DNA from: Eustoma russellianum
Taxonomy: Eukaryota > Streptophyta > Magnoliopsida > Gentianales > Gentianaceae
Direction: 5' to 3'
Assembly (NCBI GenBank): GCA_036186865.1
Contig: AP025071.1
Location: forward strand, 12,992,475-13,056,474
Length of the DNA stretch: 64,000 bases
Shown: piece by piece, positions 44,394-56,858 of the stretch
Position numbering within the stretch: the first letter of the stretch is position 1
How the letters are laid out: each line of letters starts with the position of its first letter
Made by a program: the position numbers and the translations under genes
The notes under the pieces: model-generated
Databases searched by the model: none
What the model was told of the DNA's origin: nothing
Seen by the model: the letters and a program-made list of their open reading frames with translations, nothing else

Positions 44394-45100
44394 TGTAGCG
44401 ACCCGCACCCGGCCTCGTCCGAACACGGTGCACCCGTCGTACCTCACTAAGGAGAGTACAAAGCGTCATGCATAACATGCAAATATCCATAACTTATGCC
44501 ATGGACTCTCATGTTATCATTTAACATGGTAGAAAAATTTAGGCAGAATTAAAACTTTTCAAATTAAACGTACATCACAAAAGTACAGAGTCCCCAAAAG
44601 TAATAGTCCACAAAACACATCACATATACCCCCAAAGAGTTTAACATAGTTCATAATACAATCGTCATGGCCGCACAAAAGTCCTTAAGCTTTGCCTTCT
44701 TCAGATTTCCTTGCCTACAAACATGGTACTCTTGGCTCATCCTTGATCCACTCAGTCTTAGCATTTTCTGGCTCTGGGGAAAAATAAAAGTGTGAGTGAT
44801 AAAAATTACCCAGCAAGAATGCAATAAACCACCATGAAATACATAAAGAATTATAACATGAATGTAATGCCCCAAAAACCTCAAATAATAATTCATACCT
44901 GGTCTTTAATCTTGAGTTTGCTTGACGTTATAGCTTAAGCATAATCTTAGGTAATGTTATACCAATAATAACTTATTAACCATTAACTGTAACATGCAAC
45001 ATGTCTACATGCTCGTGAGCTATGCAAAATGCAGTGCATAATGTCATGTCATGTCAAAACATCATTTTGGTCCCATAAGATAACGTGTCATAAAACAGTG

Positions 45101-45350
45101 TCAGGTCAATTAATCTCGGATCTGAGCGGGTCCAGAACATATCAACAGACCAATTAACCCCGGGTCTGGGACGGGTCCAGAACATGTATCAGATCAATTA
45201 ACCCCGGATCTGAACGGGTCCAGACATGTATCACATCAATTAACCCCGAAACTGAACGGGTTCAGAAATGTATCAGATCAATTAACCCCAGATCTGAATG
45301 GGTCCAAAACATATCATGTCAACAGACCAATTAACCCCGGGTCTGGAGTG
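45101..45350. repeat. Tandem hairpin repeats, six units of about 44 bp
   Basis: Each unit has a short inverted repeat around AATTAACCCC. Arms are CAGATC/GATCTG or CAGACC/GGTCTG; for example 45146-45151 pairs with 45163-45168. Unit 4 (CACATC/GAAACTG) is the only one with broken pairing. The same six units in the same order occur at 52534-52788. Confidence 0.9.
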
Positions 45351-46390
45351 GGGTTAGTCGCATGCTTGGCCGACAAAGGAATCATGAAGCTTTCTTTAAA
45401 ACATGGGACCATAAAAACTTTTATGCATACCAAAAACATAGTTACTTGTAAAACTTGCTTGCATAAGTAAAATCCATAAAACCAGATTCATGTGGCATAT
45501 GATCATGCATGATACATGTAGTGATATGCAATGCAAGACATGACGTGAATAATCGTAAACATTTCTTATAATATGTCAATAAGCATGATTTCGGAAACTA
45601 AATATTTCCAGATTTTTACTTCATGTTCATGGGGCGGTCAAGCTAACCAAACGGGTCCATTTCCATAATCTTTTGTCATACATGCGTTTGGTGGGGTCTT
45701 ATGTACATGTCGTAAAATTTTCGTAATTTCCTAAGACGAATAAAGTCCTTAAGTCATCCAATCCTTATCGAGTGTACATGCCGAATTCTGTGGCATAATC
45801 ACCATATTACCTTATCTTTTGAGGCCTTAAAACCTTAATTATTTGGACCATAACCTGAAAAATATAATAAACTTCCTAAGGATTAATATTCATGAGCCCA
45901 AACCGTGTATATAGATCCAAATCCATCAAATTGGGCCTTTTATAATTAATCCCCTGTTCTACCCAATTTCCAGTTTTAATACATCCACTTGATGCCCATA
46001 TTTACCCACCAAAACGTTAAGACCAACTTGATTAATTTGCATGATCCTACTCCTTTATGTCTTAGGTGATTGTCATAAAATTTCCAGATCAATCCAATGA
46101 CCTTAAAGAGCTCATTTAATTAATTTACTGAAACAGGTGTGTGCTGAAACTAGACTAACCCATTTTACTAAAAATTCAATTGTGGCAAAACCATGATTTC
46201 TTTTTCCGAATTTCTAACTCATACATGTCATAAACATGTGAAACTAGAATTCTACCAAAAAGTAGCCCATTTGCATGTTCCTAAGGTCCATTTCTGAGTC
46301 CAGTAACCCGTTACTTAATTTCTGCTCTGTTCCAGTAATTTCAATTAAGCAGTTTTACTAATTAAATCTTTACAAATAATCCACAACTTG

Positions 46391-47090
46391 TTTTACCAAA
46401 ATTCTAACTTGCGTATTCACTACACACATAGTATTGCTACCATGCCAAAAATCAACTTTATTGAACATCTACAAGGTCCCTTTTTAAGCCAATCAAAAAG
46501 ATATACAGTTCTGCTTAGTCCCAGACTTTCCAGTCTGGGCAGTTTAACCAAATATTTTATTAAAAATATACCACAACTCACTTTACCAAAATTACAACTT
46601 TCATACTTTCTATACACACAAGGCTGTCACCACATCGAAAATCAGCCTTATTGAACATCTACAAGATCTCTTTTTAAGCCAATCAAAAAGATGTACAGTT
46701 CTGCTCAGTTCCAGACTTTTCAGTCTGAGCAGTTGTACCAAATATTTTATTAAAAACATTCCACAATTCATTTTACCAAAATTCCAACTTTCATACTTTA
46801 TATACACACAAGGCTGTTACCACACCGAAAATCAGCTTTATTGAACATCTACAAGATTCATTTTAAGACCATTTAACACGTTATACCATTCTGCCAAGTT
46901 CCAGATTTTTCAGCCTGAGCAGTTCCACCAAATATTTTATTAAACATAATCCGTAGCTTATTTTATCAAAATTCCAACTCTCATATTTGCTACACATAAG
47001 GATAACTTTGTACAAAAAATCAGCTTTATTGAAGATCTAAAAGATCTATTTTTAAGCTATTCAAAACATGGTCAATTCTGCCGAGTTCCA
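46391..47090. repeat. About 190-bp tandem repeats, four units, each with an inverted repeat
   Basis: Units start near 46391, 46582, 46771 and 46961 with TTTTACCAAAATTC. Each has TTATTGAACATCTACAAG, AAGCCAATCAAAAAGAT and a C/G-rich inverted repeat, e.g. CCCAGACT/AGTCTGGG at 46520-46539. A more diverged fifth unit may precede them (46180-46390). The right LTR has the same array at 53828-54520. Confidence 0.85.
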
Positions 47091-49245
47091 GTGGTTTGAT
47101 GTTTTGCCATTCTTTCATGTCAAATGTCCACAATTTGTCTTATTCTTATGAAGTAGCTTATTGGTCACCACATACACCTTTTTCCCATGATAATTCAGAT
47201 TTTATTCTTTTTATTGGGTCACCTTTGCATCATACCAAAACAGTTGGTAGTTTGAACATAACAAGTATCATAATTGTTCCAAAACAAGTGTTCTTTCTTG
47301 AAGCCAAGACTTATCATCATCTTCACCACTAGGGCCGAAAGTTATGAGGTGTCACACACAAGATTTACAACATTTGTTTGGACATTTAACACATTCTCAT
47401 GCTAGTTCATCTTAAATCCTACAAAGTTAGATTGTAAAATTACAACTAGCACTTGCATGTCACTTTGATGATTCTTAAGTTTCATCCAAGATCTATTCTT
47501 GTCTAAGGTCACTTAGTTGAACTTTAACTCATCCCAAAACAGCATTATAACATTTTGCATGTAAGAAAAGATTCCATCTTTCAAAGAATTAATCACATGC
47601 AATGCATTGTTCTTAAGGAATCACTAAGGTACAATCTTGAACTTAAGATGTTCAACTAAAGATCACATCCTAAGAACTTCTAGCCATTCAAGCCACTAAA
47701 TTCTTTAAGTAAATCATGAGAGATTAGTGTATACTTGCCTCTTCAAGCGAAAGCTTTTGTCTTGGCTTGGTTATAAAATGAGATGAGTTGAAACCTTTCT
47801 CCTCCTTCACTCTTGAGCATGCGGTTGGAATAAGGAAGAAAAGGAGAATGTTAGTCATTATTCTCTTAATGAAAATAGGGCTATTTTAAAGTTGAACATT
47901 CTTACCAAAATGAGATTTTGAATGGAGCTTTCCTAGCAAGAGCTTGCACCACTTAGGAGGTTGAAGATCTTGCACCCATAGAGCCTAAGGCCACGACTTT
48001 TGGTGGTTAGGAGAGGTAACCAAATGAGTTTCATTCTTTGAAAAATAAGGAACCCACTTAAGAAGTTTGGAACAAAGCTTACCTAGATGTCTTTTGAGCT
48101 TGAATGATGGTTGAAGTGAGCCTCCTAGCTTAAAGGGGCTGGCCGAAAGTTGAGTATGTGGGGAGATGGAAGAATTGCTTAAGTGTTGCCTTGAAAGCTT
48201 CTTGAGAAAGGGTTTAAAATGGAAGTGAGATGAGTTGTCTTGCAAGATAAAACAATCTAGGGGGTGAGGGGGAAAGGGTGGCCGGTTATGGGGAAGAGAA
48301 GGAGGGGTAAGTTTCATGAAAAAGTGGAAAAAGAAGTGTTGGGTTTGTAAATGGCAAGCTTTTTGTCTATTAGTTTATTATCTGTTTTGCATGCCAATTT
48401 ATTTGTCTTAATTATATAATAGAATTTAAGTAATTATTTTAACTAATAGAATTGGCTAGAGAATTCTAGAAACCTTCCATGCCTTGGCCGAAATTTTGGG
48501 GCCTTTGGGGGCATTTTGGTATTTTCACGTTTATCAAATCTCATCCTTATATAATTTATATTATTATTTATTTTATCCAATTATGATTTTAATCTTGCTT
48601 TGTGAGGATCATTATGTTTGCATTTTTATAAAAAGTCTTTATTACGAGGTTGATCAAGGCCTCTTGGCCGAATGCTTGGGCTATTGGAAGGGCACGTTTG
48701 TCCTTTCACACATTTTATAGTACATTATTGCATATTTACACCATAACTTATAATATCTAGTTCTTAAGTAGGCTTTTAAGTTTACTTTTAAAGAGGACTT
48801 ATTTAGGTTAATCTTTTTGTAAGAAGGAAAATAATCTAATGTTCATTAATGTATTGTGGCCGAAATTACAAGGGTTTGGAGGTCGTTATTGTCTTTTCAC
48901 TCATTGATTTATTCATATAAATATGATATTGCTCCTAACATCTAATTTATAGTGTAGGTTGTGAGTCTTGCTTTGAGAAAACTACTTGGGCTAATCTTCT
49001 TATGAAATGGAAATTATTCCAAGATCCTCCAAGGCCCACTAACCGAATTTGCTAAGTCTTGGAGGGCTAGATGGCCATTTCATGCGCTCTACGACATCCA
49101 TTTGTATAATTATATTACACCTATTTCAAAGAAAGTTTAGATACAGAACCACTAAGGTAACTTAATACAATGCAACTTGGAGAGCTTACTTATTACGTCG
49201 CAGCATATGGGTTCTAGTTTAGTACGATTTTTGCGGGGTACGACA

Positions 49246-49257
49246 TCCTCCCCCCTT
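49246..49257 (-). promoter_or_regulatory. LARD PPT
   Basis: Minus-strand AAGGGGGGAGGA ending exactly at the LTR start TGTCGTACC. Confidence 0.85.
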
Positions 49258-50773
49258 ATTAAAAGTTTCATCCTCGGAACTTAAGAGTACTACCCAAGGG
49301 ATGTGGTATGAATCCTTTCATGTTTCTTCGATTCGCGAGTCCATCCTACTAAAGTGGAGGTTGGCATTTCCTTCCGTACCGTGTTTGTAAGGTTACCCAA
49401 ATGGTGGACTCTGTCAGACGATCGTCTTATCACCCACAAGTAACCTGTCCTTTCTTTGTCCTTGACACGTTAGTCACGAAATCTATAGTGACACGATTCC
49501 ATTTTCTCTTGGAGTTTGAATAGGTTGCAACAAACTTGCGGGTCTTTGATGTCCCATCCTTATCCTTTGGTAGGTAAGACATAACAAAATATCTACCTAG
49601 TCCCCTTGTAACTGCTTTGTTCAGCCTTCCCTGGAGTTTACTTTAGGGCTTATCCTTTATTCTCTAAGGGTATTATCCTCCTTATGTCCTAAGCACCTCC
49701 AATCTTGGTACTATGTGCTGATGATTATATTTCTTCCAGGGTCGACAATGATGTACCCAACATGATCATGTAATATTGGGATTTCCTTCTCTTCGCCAAA
49801 TATGCAGAACATGATAGAGATCCTTAATTCCAGACTATAAATCATGCGCTCACCTTTTGTAATCATCTTTGTGCAAACACGTGCTAACTCTATTTCGTAT
49901 ATGTTCGTATCGATCAGTATTTGAAATTGCTTTCCTAGAGTACATGTTCGATGATTCATACCTTAGTTTGAGAATGTACTTCCGTAGAACGGTGAACCCT
50001 AAATCTTTCGTCAAGTCCTACCCACCTCATCCGTTTTGTCGATATACTATCATTGTAGTAATCAAATCCAGAATCATCACCTTTTCCTTAAATCTTATGA
50101 CATTTCGAGGGTTCCTTGTTCTTCACAAAATCTACGTTTTCTTTTTCCAAAACATCAAGGTATTCTTATTTGCTTTGTTCACATACGTTATTTGAATTAT
50201 CAAGCTATGCGAAATTCTGTCACATCATATCTTTACTGCTAGAGTGTGTTAGCTACTCCCAACTTGTAATTTCTCGTCCAACCATAAAGGGGATATATCT
50301 CACGGAATTTCTCTTTTTCCTCTTTAATTTGTATTAGTTAGAGAAAGAATTTAAACCAGCTTATTTAAATACCCTTGAGATACTAGATTCGTAAGATCTA
50401 TTAACGTATCAAGACATTTGTCAATCCTAATGGTTCTGGAAGGTCTATGATCCTATACATGGTTCATGTACATCCTCAATCTTGATTCTTTAGTTGGAAG
50501 TATTCAATTTGCGACTCCGCTTTGTCATTGCTTGTGTTTCCCGAAGCAGGTCAAACAAATCATTGATCTTAGATAACCGGTATTTACCCTTTATTGGATC
50601 CTTGTTGGGTTCCGACCATCAGGGTGCTAATCTGACTGCTAAGAATAAACTTGGTAACGTATTCTGACCTTCATGCTTCAGTTGTGCTACTCTAGTTATC
50701 TTCTTTGTCCGGGTATTAGTGGCTATCTACTTGGATAATGAACAACGTAGGTACTTCTTAGTTAAATGGGTAG
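49258..50773 (-). other. LARD internal, unrecognised part
   Basis: 1.5 kb between PPT and gag remnant. Short ORFs only on both strands; no RT, integrase or protease motif could be read in any frame. It may be pol decayed beyond recognition by eye, or non-coding spacer. Confidence 0.5.
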
Positions 50774-51480
50774 TTAGGCATACCTGTTACGGTTTGAGGT
50801 TTCAGGCATTGCTGAATCAGGCACTCTTTCATCTGGGTTATCATTCTTGGTTGTTTCTTTATTATCCCTTTGTGGACGCGGCTGCCACCTCCTATTTCGT
50901 TCCTTAGTACGCTCCTTAAGTCCTTTATTTTGCCCTTCCGTTAGTTTAATATCGTGTTCCTCTTTGTAGCAGTCCTCCAGTAATTCCTCGAAAGTGCTAG
51001 AATATGCATTGGCTAGCCGAATCTTGATCCGAAAGTCTAGACCTCGCATGAATCTGATTACCTTGTGCTTTTCGTCCTCCATGATCAAGGGAACATAGCG
51101 GCCCAATGTAGTGAACCGACGAGCGTACTCTGAGATAGTGATACCTGGTTCTTGCCTTAATGTGTCAATTCCTCAATCCTCTTCATGATTAGGTCCGGAG
51201 AGAGGAAAAATTCGCAAAACTCCTCTAGAAACCTTGCCTAAGTCACTGGTCGGGGAAGTGGCTGGATGCAAGTCCTCCATCACTGGCTGGCCTTACCAAT
51301 CAGAAACGGCCAGACAATTAGTGTCTTTACCTTCTCGGGTATCCGTATCAGTAAAAAGTTACTTTCGAATTCATCTAGTCATTTTTCTGCCTCCTCTGAG
51401 CTAGATTCTCCGCCAAACTCTGGGATATGTGCTCTTACTAGCTGCCGGTAATAAAACCCAGTGCTGCCCGGGGGTGAAAG
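50774..51480 (-). pseudogene. gag: LARD gag remnant
   Basis: Minus-strand Ty3/gypsy-type gag. The upstream part in broken frames reads FGGESSSEEAEK and LIRIPEKVKTLIVWPFLIG (51470-51300). The open part (51106-50774) reads MGRYVPLIMEDEKHKVIRFM, RGLDFRIKIRLANAYS, FEELLEDCYKEEHDI and a basic, Gln/Arg-rich end, the usual capsid C-terminus. No zinc knuckle follows in frame. Stops and frameshifts make it inactive, but it places this LARD within Ty3/gypsy. Confidence 0.75.
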
Positions 51481-51810
51481 TGATAATGCTTGTTCATTAG
51501 TCCGTGACGTCATCTGCACTATGGAGCATCGAGACTTTATTTAATGCTAGAATAGCTAGATTGGTGATAAAATTTAATTTATAATCCAATTCAATGGTTA
51601 TTCATGAAATAAAATACGAATTAAATTCTATGACATGTACAACCTTCATCGACTTGGGCTTTGTTATTAAGTCATGACCCTAATTTCCCATCTAAGTCGT
51701 CCTAATCTAAGGTCGACTCTCGTCTAAGATCATGACTTAGTTCTAAGATCAAACTTAGATTGCTAAGATCGTAACTTAATTCTACGTTCTGCTCGAAATC
51801 TAGAGCCTGG

Positions 51811-51822
51811 GCTCTGATACCA
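51811..51822 (-). promoter_or_regulatory. LARD PBS
   Basis: Minus-strand TGGTATCAGAGC, two bases from the LTR end at 51825. Confidence 0.95.
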
Positions 51823-52533
51823 CCTGTAGTGCCCCGCCTCCGGCCTCGTCCGAATACGATGCACCTGCCGTACCTCACTAAGGAGAGTACAAAGCGTCAT
51901 GCATAACATGAGAAAATCCATAACTTATGCCATGGACTCTCATGTTATCATTTAACATGGTAGTAAAATTTAGGCAGAATTAAAACTTTTCAAATTAAAC
52001 GTACATCATAAAAGTACAGAGTCCCCAAAAGTAATAGTCCACAAAACACATCACATATACCGCCAAAGAGTTTAACATAGTTCAAAATACAATCGTCATG
52101 GCCACACAAAAGTCCTTAATCTTTGCCTTCTTCAGATTTCCTTGCATACGGACATGGTACTCTCGGCTCATCCTCGATCCACTCAGTCTTAGCATTTTCT
52201 GGCTCTGGAGAAAAATAAAAGTGTGAGTGATAAAAATTACCCAGCAAGAATACAATAAACCACCATAAAATACATAAAGAATTATAACATGAATGTAATA
52301 CCCCGAAAACCTCAAATAATAATTCATACCTGGTCTTTAATCTTGAGTTTGCTTGACGTTATAGCTTAAGCATAATCTTAGATAATGCTATACCAATAAT
52401 AACTTATTAACCATTAACTGTAACATGAAACATGTCTACATGCTCGTGAGCTATGCAAAATGCAGTGCATGATGTCATGTCATGTCAAAACATCATTTTG
52501 GTCCCATAAGATAACGTGTCATAAAACAGATTG

Positions 52534-52788
52534 TCAGATCAATTAACCCTGGATCTGAGCGGGTCCAGAACATATCAACAGACCAATTAACCTTGGGTCT
52601 GGGACGGGTCCATAACATGTATCAGATCAATTAACCCCAGATCTGAACGGGTCCAGAACATGTATCAGATCAATTAACCCCGGATCTGAACGGGTCCAGA
52701 ACATGTATCAGATCAATTAACCCCGGATCTGAACGGGTCCAGAACATATCGTGTCAACAGACCAATTAACCCCAGGTTTGGAGTCGGG
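52534..52788. repeat. Tandem hairpin repeats in LARD 5' LTR
   Basis: Six units as at 45101-45350. Units 1, 3, 4 and 5 have CAGATC/GATCTG, unit 2 CAGACC/GGTCTG; unit 6 has CAGACC/GGTTTG, which pairs with one G-T wobble. Confidence 0.9.
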
Positions 52789-53827
52789 TTAGTCGCATGC
52801 TTGGCCGGCAAAGGAATCATGAAGCTTTCTTTAAAACATGGAACCATAAAAACTTTTATGCATACCAAAAACATAGTTACTTGTAAAACTTGCTTGCATA
52901 AGTAAAATCCATAAAACCAGATTCATGTGGCATATGATCATGCATGATACATGTAGTGATATGCAATGCAAGCCATGACGTGAATAATCGTAAACATTTC
53001 TTATAGTATGTCAATAAGCATGATTTCTGAAACTAAATATTTCCAGATTTTTACTTCATGTTCATGGGGCGGTCAAGCTAACCAAACAGGTCCATTTCCA
53101 TAATCTTTTGTCATACATGCGTTTGGTGGGGTCTTATGTACATGTCGTAAAATTTTCGTAACTTCTTAAGACGAATAAAGTCCTTAAGTCATCCAATCCT
53201 TATCGAGTGTACATGTCGAATTCTGTGGTATAATCACCACATTACCTTATCTTTTGAGGCCTTAAAACCTTAATTATTTGGACCATAACCCAAAAAATAT
53301 AATAAACTCCCTAAGGATTAATATTCATGAGCCCAAACCATGTATATAGATCCAAATTCATCAAATTGGGCCTTTTATATTTAATCCCCTGCTCAGCCCA
53401 ATTTCCGGTTTTAATACATCCACTTCATGTCTATATTTACCCACCAAAAAATTAAGGACAACTTGATTAATTTGCATGATCCTACTCCTTTATGTCTTAG
53501 GTGATTGTCATAAAATTTCCAGATCAATCCAATAACCCTAAAGAGCTCATTTATTTAATTTTCTGAAACAGGTCGTGTGCTGAAACTGGACTGACTCATT
53601 TTACTAAAAATTCAATTGTGGCAAAACCATGATTTCGTTTTCCACAATTCCAACTCACACATGTCATAAACATGTGAAACTAGTATTCTACCGAAAATTA
53701 GCCCATTTGCATGTTCCTAAGGTCCATTTCTGAGTCCAGTAACCCGTTACTTAATTTCTGCTCTTTTCTAGTAATTTCAATTGAGCAGTTTTAATAATTA
53801 ACTCATTAAAAATAATCCACTATTTGT

Positions 53828-54520
53828 TTTACCAAAAATCCAACTTGTGTATTCACTACACACATGGGATTGCTACCATGCCAAAAATCAACTTTATTGA
53901 ACATCTACAAGGTCCCTTTTTAAGCCAATCAAAAAGATGTAATATTCTACTCAGTTCCAGACTTTCCAGTCTGAGCAGTTTTACCAAATATTTTATTAAA
54001 ACAATCCCACAACTCATTTTACCAAAATTCTAACTTTTATATTTCCTACACCCACAAGGCTTTCACGACATTAAAAATCAGCTTTATTGAACTTCTACAA
54101 GATCTCTTTTCAAGCCAATCCAAAAGATGCACAGTTCTGCTCAGTTCCAGACTTTTCAGTCTGAGAATTTGTACCAAATATTTTATTAAAAACATTCCAC
54201 AATTCATTTTACCAAAATTCCAGCTTTCACACTTTCTATACACACAAGGCTGTCACCACACCGAAAATCAGCCTTATTGAACATCTACAAGATTTATTTT
54301 AAGACCATTCAACACGTTATACCATTCTGCCAAATTCCAGAGTTTCCAGCCTGAGCAGTTCCACCAAATATTTTATTAAACATAATCCGTAGCTTATTTT
54401 ATCAAAATTCCAACTCTCATATTTGCTACACACATAAGGCTAACTTTGTACCAAAAATCAGCTTTATTGAAGATCTAAAAGATCTATTTTTAAGCTATTC
54501 AAAACGTGGTCAATTCTGCC
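53828..54520. repeat. About 190-bp tandem repeats in LARD 5' LTR
   Basis: Units near 53828, 54017, 54207 and 54397, orthologous one to one with those in the other LTR. Confidence 0.85.
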
Positions 54521-56680
54521 CAGTTCCAGTGGTTTGATGTTTTGCCATTCTTTCATGTCAAATGTCCACAATTTGTCTTATTCTTATGAAATAGCTTATT
54601 GGTCACCACATACACCTTTTTCCCATGATAATTCAGATTTATTCTTTTTATTGGGTCACCTTTGCATCATACCAAAACAGTTGGTAGTTTGAACATAACA
54701 AGTATCATAATTGTTCCAAAACAAGTGTACTTTCTTGAAGCCAAGACTTATCATCATCTTCACCACTAGGGCCGAAAGTTATGAGGTGTCACACACAAGA
54801 TTTACAACATTTGTTTGGACATGCAACACATTCTCATGCTAGTTCATCTTAAATCCTACAAAGTAAGCTTGTAAAATTACAACTAGCACTTGCATGTCCC
54901 TTTGATGATTCTTAAGTTTCATCCAAGATCCATTCTTGTCTAAGGTCACTTATTTGAACTTTAACTCATCCCAAAACAGCCTTATAACATTTTGCATGTA
55001 AGAAAAGATTCCATCTTTGAAAGAATTAATCACATGCAAGGCATTGTTCTTAAGGAATCACTAAGGCACAATCTTGAACTTAAGATGTTCAACTAAAGAT
55101 CACATCCTAGGAACTTCTAGCCATTCAAGCCACTAAATTCTTTAAGTAAATCATGAGAGATTAGTGTATACTTGCCTCTTCAAGCTAAAGCTTTTGTCTT
55201 AGCTTGGTTATAAAATGAGATGAGTTAAAACCTTTCTCCTCCTTCACTCTTGAGCATGCGGTTGGAATAAGGAAGAAAAGGATAATGTTAGTCATTATTC
55301 TCTTAATGAAAATAGGGCTATTTTAAAGTTGAACATTCTTACCAAAATGAGATTTTGAATGGAGTTTTCCTAGCAAGAGCTTGCACCACTTAGGAGGTTG
55401 AAGATCTTGCACCCATAGAGCCTAAGGCCACGGCTTTTGGTGGTTAGGAGAGGTAACCAAATGAGTTTCATTCTTTGAAAAATAAGGAACCCACTTAAGA
55501 AGTTTGGAACAAAGCTTACCTAAATGTCTTTTGAGCTTGAATGATGGTTGAAGTGAGCCTCCTAGCTTAAAGGGGCTGGCCGAAAGTTGAGTATGTGGGG
55601 AGATGGAAGAATTGCTTAAGTGTTGGCTTGGAAGCTTCTTGAGAAAGGGTTTAAAATGGAAGTGAGATGAGTTGTCTTGCAAGATAAAACAATCTAGGGG
55701 GTGAGGGGGAAAGGGTGGCCGTTATGGGGAAGAGAAGGAGGGGCAAGTTTCATGAAAAAGTGGGAAAAGAAGTGTTAGGTTTGTAAATGGCAAGCTTTTT
55801 GTCTATTAGTTTATTATTTGTTTTGCATCCCAATTTCTTTGTCTTAATTATATAATAGAATTTAAGTAATTATTTTTACTAATAGAATTGGCTAGAGAAT
55901 TCTGGAAACCTTCCATGCCTTGGCCGAAATTTTGGGGCCTTTGGGGGCATTTTGGTATTTTTCACGTTTATCAAATCTCATCCTTATATAATTTATGTTA
56001 TTATTTATGTTATCCAATTATGATTTTAATCTTGCTTTGTGAGGATCATTATGTTTGCATTTTTATAAAAAGACTTTATTACGAGGTTGATCAAGGCCTC
56101 TTGGCCGAATTCTTGGGCTATTGGGGGCACATTTGTCCTTTCACACATTTTATAGTATATTATTGCATATTTACACCATAACTTATAATATCTAGTTCTT
56201 AAGTAGGCTTTTAGGTTTACTTTTAAATAGGACTTATTTAGGTTAATCTTTTTGTAAGAAGGAAAATATTCTAATGTTCATTAATGTCTTGTGGCCGAAA
56301 TTACAAGGGCTTGGAGGTCATTATTGTCTTTTCACTCATTGATTTATTCATATAAATATGATATTGCTCCTAACATCTAATTTATAGTGTAGGTTGTGAG
56401 TCTTGCTTTGAGGAAACTACTTGGGCTAGTCTTCTTATGAAATGGAAATTATTCAAATATCCTCCATGGCCCACTAACCGAATTTGCTAAGTCTTGGAGG
56501 GCTAGATGCCCATTTCACGCGCTCTACGACATCCATTTGTATAATTATATTACACCTATCTCAAAGAAAGTTTAGATACAGAACCACTAAGGTAACTTAA
56601 TAAAATGCAACTTGGAGAGCTTACTTATTAAGTCGCAGCATACGGGTCCTAGTTTAGTACGAATTTCGCGGGGTACGACA

Positions 56681-56858
56681 GCTATAACCTAGGTGAGACG
56701 GTCCCTTCAAAGTGCTTCAACGTGTGGGTCCAAATGCTTACATTCTGGACCTTCCTCCAAGGTATGGCGATGTTTCTTCTACTTTCAATGTTGCTGACAT
56801 AACCCCCTACAATGACGAGTCCTTTGATTTGAGGACGAATCCTCTTGAGGAGGGGGAT
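56681..56858 (+). pseudogene. Gypsy element 3 pol C-terminus, after LARD insertion
   Basis: Continues the reading broken at 44393: two stops, then DGPFKVLQRVGPNAYILDLP, YGDVSSTFNVADITPYND and FDLRTNPLEEGD, with the PPT (GAGGAGGGGGAT) encoding Glu-Glu-Gly-Asp. LTR follows at 56859. Confidence 0.85.

Larger units (their letters stand above)
44394..49245 (-). repeat. LARD 3' LTR
   Basis: About 4,852 bp. Contains the hairpin array (45101-45350), the 190-bp repeat array (46391-47090) and long stretches without any ORF of interest. Confidence 0.9.
44394..56680 (-). mobile_element. LARD-like LTR retrotransposon, 12.3 kb
   Basis: Two LTRs of about 4.85 kb (44394-49245 and 51825-56680; outer ends TGTAG and ACGACA) around a 2.58-kb internal. 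Minus-strand PBS at 51811-51822 and PPT at 49246-49257. Flanking pentamers ACTAT (44389-44393) and GCTAT (56681-56685) match at four of five bases, and the interrupted pol reads across, so this is a true insertion. LTRs longer than 4 kb and a short internal without pol fit the large retrotransposon derivative class; a decayed gag is left. The LTRs look about 95-97 % identical by eye, older than the Sirevirus. Confidence 0.85.
51825..56680 (-). repeat. LARD 5' LTR
   Basis: About 4,856 bp, partner of 44394-49245 along its whole length, with hairpin units (52534-52788) and 190-bp repeats (53828-54520). Confidence 0.9.

Noticed and set aside
45101..45350. CRISPR-like regular array
   Set aside because: Units abut without unique spacers, and the context is a plant LTR; it is a tandem repeat.
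46420..46807. Two similar 65-aa minus-strand ORFs, also at 54046-54243
   Set aside because: They are readings of the 190-bp tandem repeats and similar only for that reason.
49711..50337. Small ORFs in the LARD internal as protease or RT remnants
   Set aside because: No DSG/DTG, no YxDD and no consistent frame; I could not support a pol assignment.
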